The notes below the pieces were generated by a model, which made no database searches, had not been told where the DNA came from, and was given only the letters and a program-made list of their open reading frames with translations. 64,000 bases of DNA. It comes from SZUA-36 sp963759155 (lineage in GTDB: Bacteria; Pseudomonadota; Gammaproteobacteria; Xanthomonadales; SZUA-36). Positions within the stretch are counted from its first letter, which is position 1. The number at the start of each line of letters is the position of its first letter. The position numbers and the translations under genes were made by a program. Shown in pieces: positions 23,870-31,093 of the stretch. The stretch lies in the NCBI GenBank assembly GCA_963759155.1, contig CAVWXX010000016.1, positions 1-64,000 of the forward strand. The letters run 5' to 3'.

Positions 23870-24195
23870 TATCTCAAATTGATAAATATACTTACCGTGT
23901 CACGTGGTCTGAGGAAGACGAAGAGTTTGTTGGCTTATCCGCAGAGTTTCCAAAGCTCAGTTGGTTGGCGCCCGGTCCAGAAGAAGCTCTGAAAGGCATT
24001 CGTTCAGTGGTCAAAGACTGTATTGAGGACATGGTTGAGAACGAAGAGGCTGTTCCCAAGCCGATCTCCACCCGAAAATATAGTGGGAAGTTTATGGTGC
24101 GAATACCACCGGAAGTGCATCGTGATCTTGCAACGCAAGCGGCCGAATCCGGTGTAAGCCTTAACCGTATCGCCAGCGCAAAATTGGCACACTAG
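23866..24195 (+). CDS. hicB: HicB family antitoxin
   Basis: The product is 109 residues. The N-terminal part is the HicB partial RNase H-like fold (YTYRVTWSEEDEEFVGLSAEFPKLSWLAPGPEEAL). The C-terminal part is a ribbon-helix-helix (SGKFMVRIPPEVHRDLATQAAESGVSLNRI). It should bind the palindrome at 23746 and would neutralise HicA, which is deleted here. It therefore persists as an autoregulator or orphan antitoxin. Confidence 0.88.
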   Translation: MISQIDKYTYRVTWSEEDEEFVGLSAEFPKLSWLAPGPEEALKGIRSVVKDCIEDMVENEEAVPKPISTRKYSGKFMVRIPPEVHRDLATQAAESGVSLNRIASAKLAH

Positions 24196-24263
24196 CCCAG
24201 CCTAAGGTCAGCTGCCAATCGACAGTTACATGAGTACAGGCAAAACAGGAATTGGAGAACATT

Positions 24264-25484
24264 ATGCCAAGGCGTATCAAGTTGGATTTTCCAGGCACGG
24301 ACGGATTGACCATAGCTGGGCTGCTGGAGACGCCGGACTCCAACCCTCATTCTTTTGCGCTGTTCGCGCATTGTTTCACCTGCGGCAAGGACGTGGTTTC
24401 TGCATCGCGTATTGCCCGGGCGCTGGTCGCGCGTGGCTACGCGGTATTGCGTTTTGATTTTACCGGGCTGGGAAACAGTGACGGTGATTTCGCCAACTCC
24501 AATTTCTCGTCGAATGTAAATGACCTGGTGCTGGCGGCTGATTTCCTGCGTATGAACTACCGTGCGCCGTCCCTGCTGATTGGTCATAGCCTCGGCGGCG
24601 CGGCGGTGCTGGCCGCAGCCCATGCCATGGGGGAGGTGAAAGGGGTGGTGACCATCGGCGCACCGGCCGACCCGCAGCACGTGGTGAAGCAATTTGACTG
24701 CAAGGTCGATGAAATCAACGAGGCGGGTGTGGCCAAAGTCAGTTTGGCGGGCAGGCCCTTCACGATTAAAAAGCAGTTTTTAGAAGATCTTGCAGATCAA
24801 TACCATTCGGAAAAAATTGCCAGCTTGAAAAAGGCCCTGCTGGTGTTTCATTCACCGGTGGATGCAACGGTGCCGATAGAAGAGGCCGAGAAAATATATC
24901 GCAGCGCGAAGCATCCCAAGAGTTTTATCAGTCTTGATGATGCCGATCACCTGCTCACCAGGCCCGTGGACGCTGAGTACGTCGCCACCACCATAGCGGC
25001 CTGGGCCACCCGCTATATTGATGTGCCCGACAATATCACCCAACAGACAACTGCGGTGACGGCGGGGCACGTGCTTGTGGCCGAGAAGAACAAGCAATTT
25101 ACCCGCACTGTCATCAGCGATTCCCATGTCTGGCTGGCCGACGAACCGACGGCCGTGGGTGGCGCAGACCTGGGGCCGGACCCCTATGAGCATTTGCTTG
25201 CTGCATTGGGCACCTGCACCTCGATGACGATCCGCATGTACGCCAACCACAAAAAGCTGCCACTTGAGGATGTCACGGTTTCATTGAGCCACGATCGTCA
25301 ATATATTGATGATTGCGAGGGTTGTGATGAAAAGCCGCAAAAGATCGAAGTTATCAACAGAATCGTTACCCTCAAGGGCGACCTGAGTGAGGAAAACCGG
25401 CAACGTTTATTGGAAATTGCTGATCGCTGTCCCGTCCACCGTACCCTAAAAAGCGACCTCGAGATTCGCACTCAACTGGCCTAG
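24264..25484 (+). CDS. Alpha/beta hydrolase-OsmC fusion protein
   Basis: The product is 406 residues from ATG 24264, with GGAGAA upstream; the TTG at 24252 is less likely. Residues 1-255 are a serine hydrolase with GHSLGG (nucleophile S109), D200 and H229. Residues about 265-406 are an OsmC/Ohr-like domain with the two redox cysteines C318 (GTCTSMT) and C389 (DRCPVH). OsmC domains reduce organic hydroperoxides. The fusion is a known architecture; the hydrolase substrate is unknown, but lipid or ester peroxides are plausible. The gene stands alone. Confidence 0.92.
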   Translation: MPRRIKLDFPGTDGLTIAGLLETPDSNPHSFALFAHCFTCGKDVVSASRIARALVARGYAVLRFDFTGLGNSDGDFANSNFSSNVNDLVLAADFLRMNYRAPSLLIGHSLGGAAVLAAAHAMGEVKGVVTIGAPADPQHVVKQFDCKVDEINEAGVAKVSLAGRPFTIKKQFLEDLADQYHSEKIASLKKALLVFHSPVDATVPIEEAEKIYRSAKHPKSFISLDDADHLLTRPVDAEYVATTIAAWATRYIDVPDNITQQTTAVTAGHVLVAEKNKQFTRTVISDSHVWLADEPTAVGGADLGPDPYEHLLAALGTCTSMTIRMYANHKKLPLEDVTVSLSHDRQYIDDCEGCDEKPQKIEVINRIVTLKGDLSEENRQRLLEIADRCPVHRTLKSDLEIRTQLA

Positions 25485-25563
25485 CGCCAGGTGCAATTGC
25501 GAGAGTGACCACGGGTGCTTTCCTGTTGCTGTCATATCATCACCCCATCGGGGTTACGCAGGT

Positions 25564-25977
25564 TTAAATCGGTTTTACGACCACCATCACTAAAATTACA
25601 ACGAGAAAAACAAGCGGAATCTCATTGGCCCAGCGATAGTAAATGCCGCTTTTCCTCAGTTGGTTTGTCGCCATCTTCTGCACCGCCATGCGAGCCCAAA
25701 AGTGATAGACCATCAACAACACCACGAAGAAAAGCTTTACGTGCATCCAGGCGCCGGTAATGCCGTACATCAGCCATAAGGGCAGCCCGCTGGCCAGTGC
25801 CAGTACCATCATCACGGTCATAAAGCTGTATAGCTTTTGCGCCATGATGGTCAACCGGTCTACCTGCTGACCGGCCTCCTTGCCTTCAACAAAATGAACA
25901 AAGATCCTGGGGAGGTAGAAAACACCCGCCATCCAGGCGATGACAAAAAGAATGTGAATTGTCTTTACCCAAAGCAT
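25564..25977 (-). CDS. HemJ/CopD-like membrane protein
   Basis: The product is 137 residues with four membrane segments (about 5-25, 50-75, 78-98, 118-137). WVKTIHILFVIAWMAGVFYLPRIFV at the start, and the later membrane segments, fit HemJ (UPF0093), the heme-binding protoporphyrinogen oxidase found where HemG and HemY are missing. The conserved His in KTIHI would be a heme ligand. CopD-like proteins share the fold, so the exact role needs care. It is isolated on the minus strand. Confidence 0.75.
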   Translation of the reverse strand: MLWVKTIHILFVIAWMAGVFYLPRIFVHFVEGKEAGQQVDRLTIMAQKLYSFMTVMMVLALASGLPLWLMYGITGAWMHVKLFFVVLLMVYHFWARMAVQKMATNQLRKSGIYYRWANEIPLVFLVVILVMVVVKPI

Positions 25978-26060
25978 TGAACTCTCGCTCCTCGTGATGT
26001 TTTTGTTGGTTTACAAATCATACTCTGGTCAAGTCATTATCACCTAAGAAATTAGGAAAA

Positions 26061-26090
26061 ATTACCGATATTCATTCGCGGTGACACTTG
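26061..26090 (+). repeat. Dispersed repeat, partial copy f
   Basis: It contains ATTACCGATATTCATTCGCG and GGTGACACTTG, matching the core of copies c and d. It is the only copy not next to a TA-type gene; it lies at the end of the 26091 gene. Confidence 0.45.
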
Positions 26091-27197
26091 CTAGTCGGAT
26101 GGCTTCAATGATCGATAGGCAATGCGGTCACCTGTAAATGTACCTATCCACACATCATCACCCACCTGCAGCCCCATCGTGATGTTGCTGAATTTTTCGA
26201 TGGCTGCGCTGGTTGCGATGTCCGTACCTTCCATTGTTTGAGGGTCAATGGCCCTGACAACAAAAGGGCGTGGACAGCTAGCGAATTTTTCCAGGTCAAA
26301 TGCTTCCCCACCCGCCAAATTGCCACATACGGGGTCGTCTATAATCAGGCCCGCGGTGACCAGGCGGCCGTCATTGTCCATATGAAGATTATCCGGCACG
26401 AATGATAACGGTTGAGTGGTTCGTAATTGGCGGGCAGGGTTGCTGCGCGAGTAAGCGATGACGTTAAAACCACCTGAAACTGCAACATAGATTTCCTGTT
26501 CATCAATGGAGACTTCGATGCCGTTGGCATAAGGCAACTCAGTGCCTTGAATCATTTCAAACCCGCTGTCACCGGGTGACCATTGGTAGACGCCGCCGGT
26601 TAATGCACCGCCTATGGCTTCGGTGATGTTTCTGCCCGTTTGCAGCGGAATCGTCGCAACCAATGAGCCGTCGCTGAAGGAAGCGACACTGTTGATGGCC
26701 ATGTTTTCGGGTGTCATTACACAGCCTGTCCAGGTTAATACCGGTTTCACGCCGCTGGCATCTACATCAAACACCTCGATGGCTTCGCGCTCACCGTGGC
26801 CCACAACATACAGGGTCGAGTGACCATTTTTACCCGCACGTATATTCAAGCCGTGGGAGACAAAATTATTGGGGTCTGGTGAGCCGGGGCAAGCGCCGAA
26901 TGTTTCCATGTCTTGCACGGCGCGGGGGCTGTCAGCAGGATAAAGATCAGACCAGCTTTTCTGTTGTGAATCGATAAGCGTAATTGAGGCGCCCGGCGCC
27001 ATACCGCTTGCGATGATCCATTTTGTGCCAGGTACACGCACCAGGTCCTCGGCGTTGATCGGGCCACAGACAAAATCGTACGCTCCGGCCGCCTCACAAT
27101 CGTTATCCCCGGCTTGGGCAGCGCCAATACAAAGCAAGAGAAGAAGTGGGAGCAATAAAGTCCTGGTGGTTGAGAAGCTGAAAGTACTTTGGTGCAT
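26091..27197 (-). CDS. Secreted SMP-30/arylesterase-like beta-propeller protein
   Basis: The product is 368 residues with a signal peptide (about 1-29, ending AAQA-GD). The mature protein resembles paraoxonase/SMP-30-type six-bladed propellers: HGLNIR around residue 114, followed by VVGHGEREAIEVFDVD, PENMAINSV, PYANGIEVS, and FVPDNLHMDNDG, which supply the usual His/Asn/Asp metal ligands. Members hydrolyse lactones or esters. It is probably periplasmic. Cys residues may pair. The gene lies convergent or alone between HemJ and the subtilase operon. Confidence 0.75.
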   Translation of the reverse strand: MHQSTFSFSTTRTLLLPLLLLLCIGAAQAGDNDCEAAGAYDFVCGPINAEDLVRVPGTKWIIASGMAPGASITLIDSQQKSWSDLYPADSPRAVQDMETFGACPGSPDPNNFVSHGLNIRAGKNGHSTLYVVGHGEREAIEVFDVDASGVKPVLTWTGCVMTPENMAINSVASFSDGSLVATIPLQTGRNITEAIGGALTGGVYQWSPGDSGFEMIQGTELPYANGIEVSIDEQEIYVAVSGGFNVIAYSRSNPARQLRTTQPLSFVPDNLHMDNDGRLVTAGLIIDDPVCGNLAGGEAFDLEKFASCPRPFVVRAIDPQTMEGTDIATSAAIEKFSNITMGLQVGDDVWIGTFTGDRIAYRSLKPSD

Positions 27198-27247
27198 ATT
27201 GAATTGCCTGTTTGGGAGTTGAATTACTCAAGTGTAGTCCAAGCGGG

Positions 27248-27433
27248 TCAAATTCGTTGGGTGAGTGTTAACAGGTTTTGAGCAGGCGTTACGCTGAAGC
27301 CAATCCAGCTTTTGTTCACCGACTCCACCGCGTAAGGTGCCGTCGCCTTGAGTAATTCCCGCCCGATCCGCACATCAGCGCTGGTTTCCGGGGCGCTCGT
27401 GTTTCCGTATTGTGTTCCCGTTTCTATAAGCAT
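27248..27433 (-). CDS. Possible small protein coupled to the subtilase gene
   Basis: A 61-residue frame starts with ATG only three bases after the stop of the subtilase gene, which suggests translational coupling. There are no membrane segments or known motifs. It may be real or chance; it ends where no other gene begins, and it would complete the four-gene operon. Confidence 0.35.
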   Translation of the reverse strand: MLIETGTQYGNTSAPETSADVRIGRELLKATAPYAVESVNKSWIGFSVTPAQNLLTLTQRI

Positions 27434-27436
27434 TTT

Positions 27437-30214
27437 TCAACCTATCCAGGCAAACAGTATCAAAAAGAAAGTCAGAAAAGCGACCAGTGCCACGAGATGC
27501 CCCATGAACATGAACCAGGCCGAAATAAGAAGCATCGCCAGGATCAGAGCAATTTGAACCCATGCGGGTAGCGAATTGTTCTGCGTCTGGGAGTTTTTCA
27601 GAATGAGCCAACACAGCGTGATGATCAGCAGTGCCAGGATCAGCACCGCCAGCCAGAATAGCCACCAGAAGAGCCAGCTTTCAGGCAATTCGAGCGGATG
27701 TTCTACCCAATGCGACGGTAGGCCGGCACACGCGCTTGCCGGGTTGATCGCGCTGCTGACCAGTGTGAATGCTTGTGGCGGGCGCACCATGTGACGGCCT
27801 CTGACACGGATTGTCCATTCCCCAAGCTCCGGTTCGCTGATAACGACTTGCTCAATCGTATTGCGGTGATCACGCAGGTTCGGGGTTATCGGTAACAGGT
27901 AGTGCCGGCTGTGCTGTTTTGCCGGTTCAGCGGGCTTGGACGGGTTGAGCACCCAGGGTAAATAGCGTTTTCCGGATGGTGAGACGAGCTCCAGATCCAG
28001 GTCGTTTTGCAAATAGCCGTAAGTTGGATCGAGGCCACCATTGACGGCCCATGGAGGATCATCCCAGACCAGTGTGACCCGCAATTTCCCATCGTCATCG
28101 GCGAGCATGGCTGCATTTACATTCAGGGGGAAATCCCTGCGTCCTGAGGTTATTTGATCTTCAACAAAATGGGAATTTGCGGCAAAATCACTCGCTTTGT
28201 CAGCCTGTACCATGCCGTAGCCATAAACGTAATCCGGTCCTTCGTATACCTGGTTTTCGTATACGAGAAACTCTTGTCCTTCGGAAAGCTGGTTCAGGAA
28301 AAACTCGGATCCTGCATTCGAAAACTTGCAAAAACTCTGATTCAGGCTACCGTCATTCTGGACATTGGCGAGCGTGGAATGCGCTTCTACAAGGTCGTGC
28401 GCCGTGTGAATCAATAGTGCGCGTAACGACGCAGGCGTGGGCTCCATCGGGCAGGTATTTCGAAACACACTTGTCAACCGGGCTGCCGCACCGCTAACGA
28501 TGGGCGCTGAAAACGAGGTGCCCCACTCATCGTCATACCACTTGCTTGTATCAGGACCCAAATCCGGAAAAGCACTGATAATGCCGCTTGGGGCTGTGCC
28601 TGCGGAATTGGCCGTAGCCAGGCCGGGTCGAAAATCTGCTGCATTTAGCCTGATGCCCGGCGCCGACAGGACCGGTGTAATCCGCCCATCCGCTGTCGGC
28701 CCGCGGCCGCTACTCACATGTGCCCAATGGTGTGGCACATTCAGTGATTGGGTGTTGACGTTGCCCACCGTCAATACGTTTTTGGCACTATTGGCGATAC
28801 GGGCGGAACCCCACAGGGAAGGGGTCATTTTTTCATCACCATGGTTGCCGGCAGAGGTGATTATTAACATGCCGCCATCCTTGAAGGATAGCTTACCCTG
28901 GTCGTCCCGCTGGCTTACGACCTCGTCATACAGGTTTGACTGCCATTGATAGAAAGGCGCGATGTAGTTTGAAAATATTTCACAGCCACTTCCCCAGGAA
29001 TTCTGTGAAATCGTTGCACCTGCCTTGACCGCATCCTCGTAATCTGAGTCCAGATTTGTCAACCAATGCTCAAGTGAATAACTTCTTAACCTGGCTTGTG
29101 TGGCCATGCCGTAAAAGTCGACATAGGGTCCGGTCACAGGGGTCCCGATCATGATGCCTGCCACCATGGTTGCGTGCGAGCCGGGATGCTCAGGGGGACC
29201 TTGTGTGCGTTCAAGGGTGTTTTGCTTAGGCGGCTCACATTTTTGCGGTATTTGATTGCCATGCACAATACGGCGAGGAGGTAAAGCGGGCCGGTTAATC
29301 AGGGCTGGATGTGCATTGGGCTGACGGAACCTGGGTTGGCAGGACTCAAACTGGGCAATAAGCACCCCGGAGCCACCGCCAGCGGGTGCGGTATGCCCGG
29401 CAATTTCACGTGCACCTGGCTGCACAACTCTCCGGGACAACGGCGCTTGAGACCGGTTTTGAAGTCGACCCAGGTCATCTTCTGCGGGAGCTGGCACAGG
29501 TTCGATCCAACGTACATGCTCCGATTCCAGCAACTTGCCTATATCCTCTCGGGCAATAATCAGTGGATAGGGACCACTTAGCCCATGCCGTGCGCCGGGA
29601 GCTGTTGATGCCCCATGAACTGAATCATACAAACTACGAATGCGGATGTTTTCCAGCATGTCCGATATATCGTCCACGGTCGTATCGGAAAATAAGAAGA
29701 GTAAGACAGCCACTCCATCCTGTTGGCTGATGCCGGGGCCGTATGCTTTCTCAGCGTGCTCAGGGATCACCAGTTGCCCCGGTTTACCCAAGGCGGGTGA
29801 CAACTTATCGGACGGACGAATATCAACGACACCTCTGCTAGCCGGTGTCATATGCTCAAGTTCATTCAAGATATTGAGCGCTCGTTTTGCCGGTAGCGAG
29901 ACAACATAAGCACTGACCGGTATGGCTTCCTGGATATCGATATGGAATCTCGATTCGAGCTTGTTTTGCTCCGCCGGTGTCAGGAGTCTCTCGAACTGCA
30001 CCACAAGGTGAACACGGGGGTTATCTGACGAGTCTTTTGGTGAGGCAATCGCTTCCAGTGCATCGGTGCTGATATCGCTTTGTGTCCGCACGCCTCCATA
30101 CATGTGAATGGATTTCGTCAACGTGGGTGCCTGGAGGTTACCCAAAACGGCCGCATATATCGCGGCAGCCAGGGCAATTAGCACAACGATCAGAGAGACA
30201 AACCTGATGGGCAT
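27437..30214 (-). CDS. Membrane-anchored S8 (subtilisin-like) peptidase
   Basis: The product is 925 residues. One N-terminal membrane segment (about 5-24) is followed by an exported region, then the peptidase domain (about 280-660) and two or more C-terminal membrane segments (about 855-925). H347 (GSHATMVAG), N457 (SAGNHGD) and S567 (GTSFSAP) match the subtilase motifs. At the expected Asp position the sequence reads VLIAQFESCQP, with E290 in place of Asp. A C-terminal proprotein-convertase-like region (about 690-830) follows. It is the third gene of an operon with a CadC-like regulator and a repeat protein, 39 bases after the latter. Confidence 0.85.
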   Translation of the reverse strand: MPIRFVSLIVVLIALAAAIYAAVLGNLQAPTLTKSIHMYGGVRTQSDISTDALEAIASPKDSSDNPRVHLVVQFERLLTPAEQNKLESRFHIDIQEAIPVSAYVVSLPAKRALNILNELEHMTPASRGVVDIRPSDKLSPALGKPGQLVIPEHAEKAYGPGISQQDGVAVLLFLFSDTTVDDISDMLENIRIRSLYDSVHGASTAPGARHGLSGPYPLIIAREDIGKLLESEHVRWIEPVPAPAEDDLGRLQNRSQAPLSRRVVQPGAREIAGHTAPAGGGSGVLIAQFESCQPRFRQPNAHPALINRPALPPRRIVHGNQIPQKCEPPKQNTLERTQGPPEHPGSHATMVAGIMIGTPVTGPYVDFYGMATQARLRSYSLEHWLTNLDSDYEDAVKAGATISQNSWGSGCEIFSNYIAPFYQWQSNLYDEVVSQRDDQGKLSFKDGGMLIITSAGNHGDEKMTPSLWGSARIANSAKNVLTVGNVNTQSLNVPHHWAHVSSGRGPTADGRITPVLSAPGIRLNAADFRPGLATANSAGTAPSGIISAFPDLGPDTSKWYDDEWGTSFSAPIVSGAAARLTSVFRNTCPMEPTPASLRALLIHTAHDLVEAHSTLANVQNDGSLNQSFCKFSNAGSEFFLNQLSEGQEFLVYENQVYEGPDYVYGYGMVQADKASDFAANSHFVEDQITSGRRDFPLNVNAAMLADDDGKLRVTLVWDDPPWAVNGGLDPTYGYLQNDLDLELVSPSGKRYLPWVLNPSKPAEPAKQHSRHYLLPITPNLRDHRNTIEQVVISEPELGEWTIRVRGRHMVRPPQAFTLVSSAINPASACAGLPSHWVEHPLELPESWLFWWLFWLAVLILALLIITLCWLILKNSQTQNNSLPAWVQIALILAMLLISAWFMFMGHLVALVAFLTFFLILFAWIG

Positions 30215-30253
30215 CGGTGTTTACTCCTATGTCAGTGTCAGCTGGTTGTTGCC

Positions 30254-31054
30254 CTATAACTCATCCCCATCAATGTTCACGATAACCGGTTCGCTGTCCG
30301 GAAAAGCAACCATGCAATAAACAAAATCAGCACCGATTAAATCACGTCTGGCGCCTTCGCAGTTCTCGCTTCCGGTACAACCATCCACATTCGATGGGGG
30401 TGGGTTCCTCATACCGCTATCATCGACCGGTCCACGTCCCTGGTCGTCAATTACCCCTCCACCGTGGTCGACCTGGGCCATATACATTTTGTTGTCTTGA
30501 CCCTTGTATAAGATGACCGCATCACCATTGAGGTCCTTGCCGCATTGATATTCTCTGTCAACCGTTTTTGCCGGCATGGCTACGGCCACCACGCGACCGT
30601 CTCTGTGTTTGACGACCGGTCCACCGTAGTCATTAAGATCGCACCAGAATTCCTGATACCCCCGGGAATCTTCTAATAGGGTCCTGGTAGGTGCAGGCAC
30701 ATGTGCCGCGCCATCCTCGACAACACCACCGCCATGGTCATCGACCGATCCGCGCCCCTGGTCATCGACCGATCCGCGCCCCTGGTCGTCGACCGATCCA
30801 CGACCATGGTCGTCGACCGATCCACGGCCGTGGTCTTCAACCAGTCCACCGCCATGATCGTTGTTGGAACAGCGATAGACATCATCACCACTGGGTATCC
30901 AAAGTGTTCTTAATGATGACAGCGATCCATCAGCCGATACGGTCACATGCACTTTGTGTTCCCGCTCAGGCAACAGGAAAAGAACGACAACAGCAAGCCA
31001 AAGACCGATTGCCAGTGCTACAGCTACAAGTAATAAATCATTCGATACTTTCAT
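30254..31054 (-). CDS. Membrane protein with GRGSVDD tandem repeats
   Basis: The product is 266 residues. An N-terminal membrane segment (about 7-29) anchors it, with the rest probably outside. Residues about 65-112 are an eight-residue repeat (D-H/Q-G-R-G-S-V-D and variants GGLVED, GGGVVED), and a further DHGGGVIDDQGRGPVDD lies near 205-220. Between them is a Cys-bearing domain of unknown kind (CDLNDYGG, CGKDLNGD). The acidic repeats might bind calcium; this is a guess. It sits between the CadC-like regulator and the subtilase, 39 bases from each, so the three are probably cotranscribed. Confidence 0.7.
   Translation of the reverse strand: MKVSNDLLLVAVALAIGLWLAVVVLFLLPEREHKVHVTVSADGSLSSLRTLWIPSGDDVYRCSNNDHGGGLVEDHGRGSVDDHGRGSVDDQGRGSVDDQGRGSVDDHGGGVVEDGAAHVPAPTRTLLEDSRGYQEFWCDLNDYGGPVVKHRDGRVVAVAMPAKTVDREYQCGKDLNGDAVILYKGQDNKMYMAQVDHGGGVIDDQGRGPVDDSGMRNPPPSNVDGCTGSENCEGARRDLIGADFVYCMVAFPDSEPVIVNIDGDEL
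30735..30845. repeat. 24-bp in-gene tandem repeat
   Basis: About four to five copies of a 24-base unit (core TCGACCGATCCGCGCCCCTGG-like, varied) encode the GRGSVDD(Q/H) repeat of the gene at 30254. The two central copies are nearly identical at the DNA level, indicating recent expansion. Confidence 0.85.
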
Positions 31055-31093
31055 CTTGTTTCCTCCACTCCCGTTTAAACCTTCAACTCTTTG

